NCBI GenBank assembly: GCA_022605425.2
Contig: JAKIMF020000013.1
Coordinates: 124,001 to 188,000 of the forward strand
Source of the DNA: Hamiltosporidium tvaerminnensis
Lineage: Eukaryota; Microsporidia; Dubosqiidae
Direction: 5' to 3'
Length of the DNA stretch: 64,000 nt
Part shown: positions 21,986-33,794 of the stretch, piece by piece
Layout: each line of letters opens with the position of its first letter
How positions within the stretch are numbered: the first letter of the stretch is position 1
The notes under the pieces: model-generated
Told to the model about the DNA's origin: nothing
Seen by the model: only the letters and a program-made list of their open reading frames with translations
The model's database searches: none
Position numbers and translations under genes: made by a program

Positions 21986-22579
21986 AGAGAAATATGCGCA
22001 TTATAAAAAACGAATTTAAATCTCAAAATATTCTTATCTGCAAATATTTCGATCTCGAGATGCCTTTAAATTATATCAATTTAGATTTTCTCAAGTTAGT
22101 CATACATTTTTTTGCAGTTCAAACTGTGCTATAAAGTATATTAAGGTCTTTGGTTTTATTGTTCGATTTTGAATTTCTTTCATATTAAGACCAGATTTCT
22201 GATTCGGAAAATTCATCAGAAAAAATTTCCCTTTGTGGTCAAGTATAATTATGCACGCATCTGTTTCGCCTCAAAACCAGATAACTAAAAGATTTTAACA
22301 AAAATCCCACGTATTTTGTTATAGGCGAATGTAAAAGAGATGCGCTTGATCTTGTCATATGTAAGTTATAGTAAAAGAGGCTAGGGATCTTAATATACCG
22401 CAAAGCCATTAAATAGTAAGTAAATAATTATGTTTGAGTTATAAGTAAGTGCCAGTGATTGTGGTAAATAATTTATTTGACTTAAAATTGCAACAAAATT
22501 AAATATAAAAAATAAAAAAATTTAGTGGTACTTTATTTGTTTAATTAAACTCATCTTAAGCCTTTAAAATAATATTTTC
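21986..22579. other. Intergenic DNA downstream of the LRR pseudogene
   Basis: No supported gene. Confidence 0.55.
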
Positions 22580-25041
22580 TTATTCGGAAAGCATGTTATT
22601 CGTTACTGTTACGGTTTCTAAAGAGTTAGCAAATGTTATAAAACCATCTGTCCATAATTCTGCTTCAATATTACAAACTATAAATTTAAGATTTTTCAGT
22701 GAGGGCTGTATCATTAAAAAATTACAAATATCAGAATTTGCATTTGTAGAAACTAAAACTATGGTTTCTAAATTTAGAAATTTTAAATAACCGCATGTTT
22801 TTATGAAATCTGAACATAATTCTCCATCAAAAGAAACCGTCAAGTATTTAAGGTTACTAAGTAAGTATATTTGATAGATATCAAATTTTGTGAGATTATT
22901 TTTAGCCAATTCCAGTTTTTTAACTGAGATCTGTAGATTTATAGAGCCCAGAAATTCCAGCAACCCCGTCTCAAGATCACAATTGGATAAATTAAGCCTT
23001 TCTAACTGGCTAAATTGACTGGAAAATGTACTAAAACTTCTAGATAACATATTTCTAGATAAATCGATTTCAATTAGATAAAGTTTAAACCCACAATCGC
23101 AATAAAAATTCTCCATTGAAATGTTTTTTAAATTCGAAAAATTCAAATATTCTAGAACTTTAAAATTTTTTAAACTATGAATTATTTCCAATTGCATTTC
23201 ATTACCCGCCAAACTTATTTCCTTGGTGCCAAAATGCAAAGATGGCTGATTTGAAATTTGGATTAATTTCCTCGAATCATCGAAGAATTCCAACAAGAGA
23301 ACGTCGGAAGTTGTATTCATCGTAAAAATATTCAACTGAGTATCATCTAAATTGCATCCTGAAAGATCTTATATGCGAAAAGATTTCTGTTGAATTACAG
23401 GCTTAAATTTTTTTTTGTAATTGAATTATTAACACCTTTCTCATACTCATTTCTTCTAAATTATTATTTTAGATTATAGCATCAAGAATTTTGTAATTCA
23501 ACCATGAATAATCTATCTTAAACTTTTCAATGTTTTAAGCTGTTTAAAATTGAATTTATAAGGTTTTCCAACATACTTGCAACAAGAAAGATCTAATATC
23601 TCTATTTTAGTAATCTTTAAATTTTCAAAAAACGCATTTGTTAATTTAAAACCAATAATTCGCAATATTTTCAAATTTTGAAATTTAAATTGAGTTTATT
23701 CAAAAACTGATGGTAATCATTATATTGACATTTCACGAAAATTAAACACTCTAGTTTTTTTAAATTTCGTAAATAAAAAAAATCAAAAGATGGCAAATTA
23801 ACTCTTTCAAATTCAATAAATTTTATGTAATTCTTTTTTATTTTTTTTCTGGCTTCAAAAACAGAGGAAAAATGTGTTTTAACATCATTAATACAAGAAT
23901 CGCTTTTTAAAAAATCGTACGCAGTATCCGAATCTTTATGCTCGGAATAGTATTTACCATCAGCTGATATTCTTTTCCGCATAATGTATAACAATTAAGC
24001 AATTTCAGTAAATTTTTTTTTTAATAACGGTATTAGCTTCTTTTATAATATTTTGAGCTGTTGGCGTGGTTCGAATTACTATTTCTTTACTAGAATTTAA
24101 TCCAACAAAATCGCAGTTTTTATTTAGTTTATTCATTAGAAAAAGCAATTCTTTTGAGTTTGAATCAAAATATATATAGATTGAATCATAGAGGACAGCT
24201 AGAAACGGCAAAATTTATTTTCTATATTTAGAAAATTCTGATTCTGGTTTACGAAAAACATTAAAATAAGATCTATCTGCCACATACGAAAATAGAAATG
24301 GAAGTAAATTTTTATAAAATATATATATCGCATCAGATTCCGAGTAACAAGAAAGATCATAAAAAAACCAAATAAAATCTAAAAATTGTTCGTTTCTCAA
24401 ACCCGTAAAATCTATGTTCCAACTAGAATATAAAATATTTAAAAAGATTTTGCACATTAATTTATCGATATTGCTTCCTTTTATATCTTTAATATCAACA
24501 TATTTCTCTTCAAGATCGGATTTTTTATAACTATCAAAACACTTTGATTTGATTAGATAATTAACAGAATACCAAAAAATTATCAAATATATAATATTTT
24601 CCGGGGTTAATACTTTTTTATCTGCAGAACTGACTATACTGTAACTATTTTCACTAATTTGTAAAATATTTGTTTCGTTATACATCGTATTCTGACTTGA
24701 TTTGTAAAAATGTTATTTTTATAAGACATAGACTCTCCGTAACCTAATTCTAATCTTGGAAATTTATTATACTTATTATATCCCTTTTGAGACTCTGATT
24801 CTGAGAATTGGTTCATCTTGGAATTAAATAAATATTGATGTTTGGGGGGCAATAATGTTTCGCTATTGTGGTGTCTTTTTCTACTAGAGGGGTTTATAGA
24901 GGAATGTGATCCGGCTCGACTTGATATTGAGTTATCCAGATTATCTATATCTGTAAAATAAATCGTAATTCGAATATAGTTACTTGTTGCAAGTAATCCA
25001 GAAACAAAAAATAACGGAAAAAATAACAAAAATAAATACAT
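22580..25041 (-). pseudogene. Secreted leucine-rich-repeat protein pseudogene
   Basis: The gene would start at ATG 25041, where a strong signal peptide is encoded (MYLFLLFFPLFFVSGLLA). A Ser-rich linker and a helical region follow (24215-24700). LRR units begin in the segment encoded at 23500-23700 and continue to 22580, with readings such as EILDLSCCKYVG, DLSGCNLDDTQL, EYLNFSNLKNI, ERLNLSNCDLE and KKLELAKNNLT. The reading is broken by frameshifts near 24700, at the A run 24013-24022 and near 23670, and by in-frame TAA codons at 24215-24217 and 23369-23371. Full length would be about 820 codons. Secreted LRR proteins form expanded, fast-changing families in microsporidia. At least five breaks make this a pseudogene. 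Confidence 0.7.
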
Positions 25042-25101
25042 TCTAAATGTTCTTTGCTCTATTTTATCTCTGTTTGAAAAATCTTTTGATAAGAAGCACA
25101 A

Positions 25102-26620
25102 TATTTTATTATAAATTTTTAGGGGATTTTAATATAATTTTAATTTATATGATTATCTAGAATATTTGATTAGCAATAAATAGAGATATGAAACCGAAAC
25201 ACATTTGCTCTTTAAATCCAAGTCTATTATTAAAATCTAGCTCATGTTGCAGATAAAAAGCCTTTTTTACTAAATTGAACGCAAAATGAAAAGATTTCTT
25301 TCTATTTATAAATTTACAAATTGGGTTATAAATTGAAATTTTGAAGTAGTTAAACATGATACAGTGTTTCTTGATAGTTAATTCAGTGCAAGATATTTTC
25401 ATTCTATCGTATATTCTTATCTCTAAACATGATTCGCCATTTAACTATTTAACATATATGAAGTTACGTACGGTCTCCTTTTTCTTTATACAATGTTAAA
25501 TTGTAAATTTCAGACAATCTAGAATAAAAAAATAAATATTATAGTGCAGACTCTAAATATTTTACGTATTCGGCTAGATGAAACTTTTATAATTGGAAAT
25601 TGCGACCTAACCAATATATTAAATTATCAATAGAAACCATAAATTCAACCAAAGTTTTATAGAACCGAAATTATGCCGAGGAGAGTTGGAAATTATTCTT
25701 TATGATAAAAAAAACAGACTAATAGCACTCTAGAATAGAAATTTTTTGCTAAAATGGAACATGATTCTATTCTAAAGATTTCAAGTCAAATTTCACTTGG
25801 ATAACCTCTTTCATAAATATTTTTACATTTACCAATTGAATCTCTTAAAATGCTCGAAAATGAACTTACATCATTCTAGGACGAAATTATTCAATGGCAA
25901 CAACTATTCTTAAATTCACATCTGTTTCTTTTAAATAAATATAACTTAAGGTTTTCACCGGATTTAGAATCCTCTGCACAGGAAATTCTTTAAAATAAGT
26001 ATTTCGAAATAAGGATGCACACTTGTACAAAAACCAATACCAATTACCGTATAATAGACATAATATCTTTTTCGAAAATAAACTAAATATTACCACAGTT
26101 CAGGAGCGGCTAATTACTGTTTAAAATTTGTTTTGAATTGTTATAACGAAAAAAATCAAGGTGAAAATCTGCTATTATACGAATTAGGTTTTGTTTGGAA
26201 GTATAAAAGAGCGATAATCTTGCATCTGATAACAGCATCCATTTATTCCAATTAAATGCACTATAATCTAATTTGAGAAACCTCAAACATCCGTAAGAAT
26301 AGAGACATACATTCCATCGATGGTGCAGAAAGATCACGAACTTATACTTTGCTAGACAAGGATATTTGCAGTCAAGAATTAGTTTCAATGAATAGATTTA
26401 AAAGAGCGCCCATGTATATAATGAAAGAAGTAGAATTGAACGAACTAAGAATACAGAATGTCACGAAAAATCCAGAAATCTATGTTTTAATAAAATTATT
26501 TATAGATTGAAAATCGTAATTTAAAGTGTTTTAATGGGTATAAAAGAATTATTCTAAACATATACCTACGGCCATTTTATACAATATTGTCTATGTAAAA
26601 CAAAAAGATTCATTTACAAA
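25102..26620. other. Intergenic DNA with possible minus-strand coding remains
   Basis: Short minus-strand frames at 25157-25402, 25887-26096 and 26110-26388 are not clearly genes. The last contains CLRFLKLDYSAF, faintly LRR-like, and could be a further fragment of the same family. No start signal or domain supports a call. Confidence 0.3.
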
Positions 26621-26624
26621 AGTA

Positions 26625-27749
26625 TAGTCAAAAATATCTGAACACATCTATTAAATATTTATTGCGCAATTGTAGAGCACGCAAGACGACCAAAACTTGT
26701 TTTCTCATAGATATAACATCTATTTGTACAAAATCAATAGAATTTTCATTCCAAATTTCGATTTATTTTTGCTTTACCTCATTTTTATTTTTCAAAGTTA
26801 AATTACACAATTATTTCTTCATATAAGCCCAATGATGTTCTATCGGGTTTAAATCTGGGGATTAGGTTGGTAAATAAGTATATAATTCTAATAATTTTAA
26901 ATATTCCATAGTAACATTTGATGTAGATTTAGTATCATTATACCGCCAATAATTATACTCGTCTAAACCTATATTTCGACCGGATGATTATAAATTATTT
27001 ACAAGAGTGCTAACATATTTAAATCAGGTCATAGTAGTATCAATAAATGCCAAATTACCAACACCTTGAAATAACATAAATCCCAAAACCATAATATTTC
27101 AACCATTATACTTAAGCGTTGGTATCATATATTTAGGATTTAGGCAGTCTCACTACTCCTCTGTCTATAAACATTACCATCTTAATTAAACAAGTTGAAA
27201 CTTTGTTCATCATTAAATATTGTCGTTTTCAATCCTCATCTGCAATCCATGAAAATAATTTTGAAATTATAAATCAGCAACAATATATTTTGTGACAACA
27301 AAGGCTTTTAGCAGAAAAACGGCCATATATACCAACTGTATATATGTGATTTCTTATAACCCGAAAAGTACCATTATAATTACATAATGCATCCAATTTT
27401 TTAGTAATTTATATTTGAGTAATTTTAGCGGTTTTCTTCTAAAACCATAAATTCTACTGGCGATAGAATACTATAAAAGGAGGTCTTCCAGATCGTTGTT
27501 TACAGTTTGTAATTTTCTATTTCTATAGTTTTTTAAAGTATCATGAACTCTAGACCTAGCAGCCTAAAACAATTCAGAATTTTTTTCTAGCGAATAACCT
27601 TTTAAGCTTAACCTTCCCATAGCATCATTTTTCCTGTCCAATTGAATATAACTTATGTAATAGTAATTTAAAACAACAATAGAAATAATTAACTGATCTA
27701 TAATGTAAAATATTTAATAATTTTTAGGTTTCCGAATTTTTTTTTGATA
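26625..27749 (-). mobile_element. Tc1-type DNA transposon, inactive
   Basis: Imperfect inverted ends are visible: TAGTCAAAAATATCTGAACA at 26625 and, in inverse, TATCAAAAAAAAATTCGGAA ending at 27749, adjoining TA. The interior encodes a decayed transposase on the minus strand. Length about 1.1 kb fits Tc1 elements. Confidence 0.65.
26770..27640 (-). pseudogene. Tc1/mariner-family transposase pseudogene
   Basis: The minus strand, with several stops, reads an N-terminal helix-turn-helix-like portion (GRLSLKGYSLEKNSELF, then SRVHDTLKNYRNRK), a FNDEQSFNL block, YWRYNDTKSTSNVTM corresponding to the QDNDPKHTS region of Tc1 transposases, and the signature SPDLNPIEHHWAYMKK at 26817-26865. The catalytic Asp and Glu positions of the DDE site are recognisable, although the frame is destroyed. 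Confidence 0.75.
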
Positions 27750-28225
27750 TTTTAAAAATATATTTGTACAAATGTATAACTAGAGATTATAAACAACCTG
27801 ACCAAATAACAATGTAGGTATATGATATTATTATTAATTATTTACTATAAAAAAATTAAAATTCCTATAAAAATATATGAAAGTTTAGATTTTTTTTAGT
27901 GTCAAGATTTTGTTTTGAAATACCGTGGCTTTTACATATATATCAGAAAGAAAAATATGACATGCAAATAAGCACCAAAATTTTTGACTCATTAATTGTA
28001 AAAAGAATTTTCAAAAGAATACCTTATAGGATGTGCGACTATAAAAGAAAATGTAGGGAAATTTTATGAAATTTAAGTTGAAAAAATAATGTATTATTTC
28101 AGTATTAAATAAATTTTTTTATACAAATCTACTGTTGTTATTTATATTAAATACTTCTCAAACCAAACATTCTTTTTTAAAACGTTTCATAAATATATTT
28201 TTTTTCTTTGTTGAAGCTGTTATAT
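27750..28225. other. AT-rich upstream region of the SNARE gene
   Basis: No gene or repeat is supported. Confidence 0.6.
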
Positions 28226-28228
28226 CCC
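28226..28228 (+). promoter_or_regulatory. CCC start signal for the SNARE gene
   Basis: CCC lies three bases before the ATG at 28232. It matches the CCC-type signal known close to microsporidian start codons and supports this ATG over the upstream TTG at 28208. Confidence 0.6.
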
Positions 28229-28231
28229 ATA

Positions 28232-28816
28232 ATGTTTGATGAAGCACTTTTTAAAAATCTTTTAAACGAGACTTCTTCTTTAATAAAGAATTTAGAAGAG
28301 AGTAAGGATATAGAAATGGAAGATAGAATATCTTGCAATGTTTTAGCTTTAAAGGTATTAGCAAATGATATAGAAGATGAAGATTTGAAATCTTCGGTAT
28401 TAAAAAAGATTGAAAGTATTTATAATACCGGTATATATATGTCTGATAATATAAATAATGAATATCAAATAAAAGGTGATAAAGAAACAAAAATTCGTGA
28501 AAAGAGTAAAAATGATAAAGAAATGGCAAATATTGAAATTAGAGAAACTGATGAGCTAAGAAATAGATTGGAAACTGATCTTTTAAACTATTCCAAACTT
28601 TTAAATCAAAAAGTAAAAAATTTTAAGACAAAAATTGATGAGGATACTGAAGTATTGCAAAATACTGAGAATATATTTTCTAAAAATTTATTTGGAGTTG
28701 AAGATGGTGTTTCTAGATTGAGAAAACAAGTTATGGGTGGTTTTTCACCGCTTAGAATGCTTTTTCTATCTATTTTTATTTTCCTTTTGATGTATTTCTT
28801 CATTAGATTCTTCTAA
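28232..28816 (+). CDS. USE1-like tail-anchored SNARE
   Basis: The 194-residue protein has the layout of an ER SNARE of the Use1 type: a charged helical N-terminal region, a SNARE-like helix in the last third (about residues 115-165, LRNRLETDLLNYSKLL to FGVEDGVSRLRK) and one C-terminal membrane anchor (MLFLSIFIFLLMYFFIRFF) with no lumenal tail. Use1 acts with Sec20, Ufe1 and Sec22 in Golgi-to-ER fusion. The helix segment LNQKVKNFKTKIDEDTEVL parallels the Use1 motif in which a lysine-rich helix precedes DTE/D and a NxxG-type stretch. The start at 28232 is chosen for the CCC signal. Another Qc or Sec20-like SNARE is possible. Confidence 0.6.
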   Translation: MFDEALFKNLLNETSSLIKNLEESKDIEMEDRISCNVLALKVLANDIEDEDLKSSVLKKIESIYNTGIYMSDNINNEYQIKGDKETKIREKSKNDKEMANIEIRETDELRNRLETDLLNYSKLLNQKVKNFKTKIDEDTEVLQNTENIFSKNLFGVEDGVSRLRKQVMGGFSPLRMLFLSIFIFLLMYFFIRFF

Positions 28817-30083
28817 TTAAATCTTTATTTATTATTTGTTATCTAACATATTATAAGATCAATAATTTAACTTCTAATTCAGTTCTATAAATATTTTTAC
28901 TTTTTTGTCTCAATTTTTTACAAATTTGTGAAATAAAATATTTTGGTATTTCTTATTCTTAATTAATATAATTTTAGCTTAAGATAAATAAAAGTCAGTT
29001 TTCTGCAATTTAGTATCGAAAAGTAAAAATAAGATAATTAATAAAACATAATTTAAACTATAAATTCCGATATATCAATTTAATCTAAATAATTAAAATA
29101 TCTGATATTTTCACATAATGATTATTTTTTTATCTTTATTTTTATTAAATCTGATTTTAATCTTTAAAGAAATATTCTCTTCATTATTTTATTTATTTTA
29201 TCTATGTTTTCAAGTTCAAATAAAAAGAAATAAATAATGTTAAAACAAAATCCAATGAATATACTGCTGTTAAAATGTATTGAAAATTTTTAATTTAAAA
29301 TCGAAAAAGGGCGAAAAATCATTGTCAAACATTCCAAAATAATATTTTTTATACAAATATAAATAACTCAATATATATTTAAATTATTTGTATTAATTCA
29401 TTATTATATATTCAAATATAAATATTTTAATTTCTTTAATTTGTATTTCTATGATATTTTTTAGTTATACCTAATTTATTTTGATTTTATCTGATTCTAC
29501 AAATTAATATTTAAATATTTAAATATAAAAAATTAAAGATTGAATATTTACTAAATAAATTTAAAAGCTTATTTATAACAATTTTTTCTCAGTTTTTATT
29601 ACCTTTATTTTGTATGTTCTTGTATTATATTTTCAATTAACTTAATCAGGATTAGATAATAAATTATTTTTTATTTCAAAAGTAATTAGAAATGAAAAAA
29701 TTCTAATTCACACGCTGCTTTAATATAATTTTATGAATGAAAATATATTGCCTAATAAATGAAAATAAAGGGACTCAAAATATAGGTTTTTCAATATTTT
29801 GTTTTAATGAATCTAATTTGAAATCTAAAACGTTTATTATTGTGATAAATATACACGAAACGTTGGATTTTTGAATTTATTAAGGTAAAAATACAATTTT
29901 AATAGAAAAAATAAGTTAAAGAATGTAAGGAAATGTAAAAGATAAATATGAAAATTAGGAACATATAATAATAAATTATGAAAATGTTTTATTTCCAATA
30001 TTGTATGAGAATTCAATATAAAATTTTAAATTTCGTATTATTTTTAGACGGAGTAAAAAATATGCCATTTTTTCTTTTAAAAT
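28817..30083. other. Very AT-rich intergenic DNA
   Basis: About 1.25 kb of mostly A/T with no gene or repeat that I can support. Confidence 0.65.
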
Positions 30084-31223
30084 TCAATTTTTTGAAAATT
30101 CATTTAAGATATCGGTATTTTCATAAATATCAATTAATTCTCGGGTATGTTCATGATATAAGAAATTAAATTTTTGTAAAATATCATTGTTTGTGAAAAC
30201 TTTGAATACAAAAATACATATCTGATTATTTGATAATATTTGAATATTATATTTACACATTAGAGCTAAGGAAAGATTACTTAAACTGTAAGCGATTGAA
30301 AATGCATCCGGTTCTGTACCTTTAAATGCTGTATTTGTACAAATAATTGAAATTTTTTGATTGAAAGTTTTATTAAGGAGTTTCTTAGCAGTTGTTATAA
30401 TTACTTTTTTTGGTTATTCGACACTTATTATATCTGTAAAATTGTTTTTTAAAAAGTTTTCATCGATTTTGGATCTTGAAAATGAAAAATTAGCAATCAT
30501 AACGTATAATTCGTTTGAAAAAGAGAATTCTATAATTCCTCTTTGCGGGTTTTTGTCGTCGTAATAAATATTTATTTCGTGTTTGTTTATTATTAAAATA
30601 TGTAAATAATTATTATCGATATGTAAAGAATGTAAAAACAAGCTGATGAACATGAAATTTGTTTTTCGAAAATTTTTGGGTGGGATATCGGTAAAAACGA
30701 TAAAACACCTACCTGTTATGGTAATACTCAGTATATAATCAATAGATTGTTGAATTAAAAATAGCTTCCTTAAAAAATATGCCAGAAACTTTTTAAGAAT
30801 ATATTTTTGAGAATATTTGTCGTTTAAAACGTAAAATCTAAACAAATTTTCTATTTCAATACTATACTTATTTTGCTTTGTTTTTATAATTATTGTTTGA
30901 TAAGATATTGAAAGTATTTTGTGTGATACTTTAACGCACTTGGTTCCTTGATTTGTATAGATTATGAATATATAAAAATTTAAAAGTATAGGTAGATTTA
31001 CCATGATAAAATTTGTAATTTCGTAATAATATATATTGAATAAATTCTTGTAGAGACCTAAAAATAGAAATTCTCTTTCCAATAAAGAATCCATTTCAGT
31101 TGATCTAGTAAGAAATTGACTTTTAATTTCGTTTTCACAGTAATCAATTATATTTTCTATATTTTTTTCTTTATGGTTTATTTGATGAGAAAAGTTGTTT
31201 AGAAATAATAAAATTACATTCAT
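30084..31223 (-). pseudogene. Unknown protein gene with one in-frame TAA
   Basis: From ATG 31223 the minus strand is open to a TAA at 30414-30416, then, without any frame change, open for another 109 codons to TGA at 30084-30086. The downstream part is plainly protein-like (NTAFKGTEPDAFSIAY, then NNQICIFVFKVF). The whole reading is about 379 residues with alternating hydrophobic strands and helices, no signal peptide and no domain I recognise. CCC sits six bases before the ATG. A retroposon inserted 34 bp upstream of the start. The stop may be a nonsense mutation, a sequence error or, less likely, read through. If the stop is used, a 269-residue truncated protein results. Confidence 0.55.
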
Positions 31224-31229
31224 TTTTTT

Positions 31230-31232
31230 GGG
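31230..31232 (-). promoter_or_regulatory. CCC start signal of the gene at 31223
   Basis: CCC on the minus strand is six bases before the ATG, and lies between the start codon and the retroposon insertion, so the signal survived the insertion. Confidence 0.5.
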
Positions 31233-31243
31233 TTATTAAAATA

Positions 31244-31257
31244 ATTAATTTTCTAAA
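31244..31257. repeat. 14-bp target site duplication, left
   Basis: ATTAATTTTCTAAA is repeated exactly at 31990-32003 around retroposon copy 2. Confidence 0.9.
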
Positions 31258-31989
31258 TACTTTATTTAAAAATATCACATCTTTTTACAATAGTGGCAAG
31301 TGTTATATTTGTTTTCATGACATTAACGCAGTTCTAGGTTTAACATAAATGACTGCTACCCCAACACTCCATCGGTAACCCCTGCGATACCTACGTCCCA
31401 AAGCCTTTCATCTACCAGGTGTGTAGAACCTAATTAATAGGCGAGGCAGTTGCCCGGAGTTCGTTAATGTCCGTTGCATGGAGTGTGATCGAAGGCCGAA
31501 GCCCACCCTGGGCTCCCCCAAGACTATGCAGCATTCCCACTTACTCTACACTTTCTGAACCCAATAAACTTCTAGCTAAGATATATTTCAGAGATTTACA
31601 TGGGGTCCACCTAGACAGTGCAATGTCATACCAACAGGTATAACCTGCTCCTTAGCTCTCCCGGCTTTTAATGGGTTTTATTTTTATATCTCCCAGGCGC
31701 TAAGTCTTCTAACCCGAGTGAGCAAGGCTAGGTTTCCATGCTTTTACATGGCGATTACCTACATGTTCAGCTGCGGTCTGCAATCTGGTTACATAAAAAA
31801 CTACAAATAAATTCGTAGAAAAAGTTTCACCATTTCTTAGACCTCTCCTCCTCATAACAACTCCCATGGAACAACCGAAGATGTAGTGTGGTTGTATTCC
31901 CACCAAAAATCCAAACAATGATCTCACACCAGTTTCACACACTCATTGCCAAGCAGAAAGTTTTTTATGTGGTTATCCTCCCTCCACCT
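31258..31989 (-). mobile_element. Non-autonomous retroposon, copy 2 (732 bp)
   Basis: This copy is highly similar to 16697-17424 over its whole length and has the same orientation, yet different flanking DNA and a different exact 14-bp target duplication, which proves independent insertions of a defined unit. A 77-codon frame at 31709-31942 corresponds to the one in copy 1. The near identity of the two copies suggests recent activity. Confidence 0.88.
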
Positions 31990-32003
31990 ATTAATTTTCT
32001 AAA
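31990..32003. repeat. 14-bp target site duplication, right
   Basis: Exact repeat of 31244-31257. Confidence 0.9.
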
Positions 32004-33794
32004 AATATATATTACAAATTAATTAATTAAATCGAGAAATATTTTGGCTTATTTTAAAGACCTTTTAATTCAAAAATAAATATTATAAAACACTAAATTA
32101 TAATTTACATATTATTAGATTATTTAAATTCATTAGAATTTTATAATAAATAGAAATACTGACTGATATATTTAAAATATTATCGTGGTCCCTTACATTA
32201 ATAGAGTATAAATATCATGTTATACCCAATAATGTAGCTGATAACGTATTATTTTCAGATTGTGTAGATATTTTAGAAAATGAAATTATTATGAGAATAT
32301 ATAGTTTATGAAATAAATATTATCTTTCTGATGATTTAATATTTTTTTCACAATTAAATAAATATTTTATAACTAATTCCAATTATAACTGTATTAACTT
32401 CTCTAAACTTAATATTTAGTTTAAATTTTTGTTACGGTATAAAAAATAGCTTTTATATCTTGAAAAATTAAAATTATTTTTTGTTTTATAGTTATTAAGC
32501 AAGAAAATTGATGTTGTTCTTTTTTTAATATAGTAAATTAAATACAATATTTCCTTATTATGATTAGAAAAAGAACTAAGCATGTATTTAGTTTTAATTA
32601 CGGTTCAGTAGAGTTTCAAATTATAATTAATAACCATAATATAATTTTTTGAACCGCAATATCTTTCTTAAGTTTTACATTTCAATGAAAATGTAATTTT
32701 AAATTCATTTTTAAGTTAACACGCAATAGATACTTTTTATAATAAAAATTTTAGCCAATACCATCGTCGAAATAGATTTTTATTTTACCTTAGGGATAAA
32801 TTGTGATTTAAAAACAGAGCTTTCAATATATTTATTGTGTTATTCGCTTTCTCATAAAACAAATACTTTTTAGAAAAAATAGTCCGATGTTGTTGTTTTA
32901 TTATCTTCAATGGGTATCGATTCCTGTCTCTCAATGGTTTTTTTGTCTTTTATAACGATTAAAATATTCGTAAACCTCAGAAATAAATAATTTTTAAGTG
33001 CTTTTTTCTAAAAGTTCAAATATTTTTATGTTTTGCTGTTAACCAGAACGTATGGTCAAATATTTCCATTTTTTACAGACGTATGTTTTTGGAATCAAGT
33101 TGCACGCTGGTATAAGATAGAAGATATATTTCACACGAACAATATATTTACGCGGTAATCGCATATTTTTTGTTTTATGAAAAGATGTTTTTTTTGTAAA
33201 TGATTTTCATAGTAATAAACTATATATAGTAATTACAATTTTTAATCCTATGTTTTATAGGCAAATCTATTATTACAGATCCAAAAAATCAGAGTTTGTA
33301 AAATTTTCAGAATGTTTTCAATTGGTGAACTATTATTAATTTATTTTTGGAACAAAAAATCTTTAATACAAGTAAGTACACTTACACAAAATAGGCTTGT
33401 TTTTGTTTCTTCGTAAATACCTATGCTTCTTCATAAGATTTTTAAAGTAAAAAACAGAAATGTTTTGCTATCTAATCGATATATTTCTTATAGCAGTAAA
33501 TAAAATCAGAATGATTCGAGTTTTGTTTATTAAACAATATGAAACCAATTAATTAAAGATATGAATTTTATTATCAGGTTTTAGAGCATTTTATTCCAAT
33601 TTTATACTTATATATGCGATGAGTTAAACTTGAGTTTTAATGTAATATATCTTTTTACATTTATTCTACCACACAAAACCGATATAATAAAATCCAGTAT
33701 TACTAATTAAAATATATATTTTAATTTTATTTGTTCGATTCGATTGTTCTTCAAGTTGTAAGTTCGGTTCTGATAATAAAAGAACAATAAGAAA
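32004..33794. other. AT-rich gene desert
   Basis: About 1.8 kb with no supported gene, repeat or RNA. Confidence 0.65.

Noticed and set aside
30396-30416. A 21-nt GT...AG intron that would remove the TAA at 30414
   Set aside because: It would stay in frame, but the ends (GTGTCG and AAAAAAAG) lack the GTAAGT and CTAAT features of the other two candidates.
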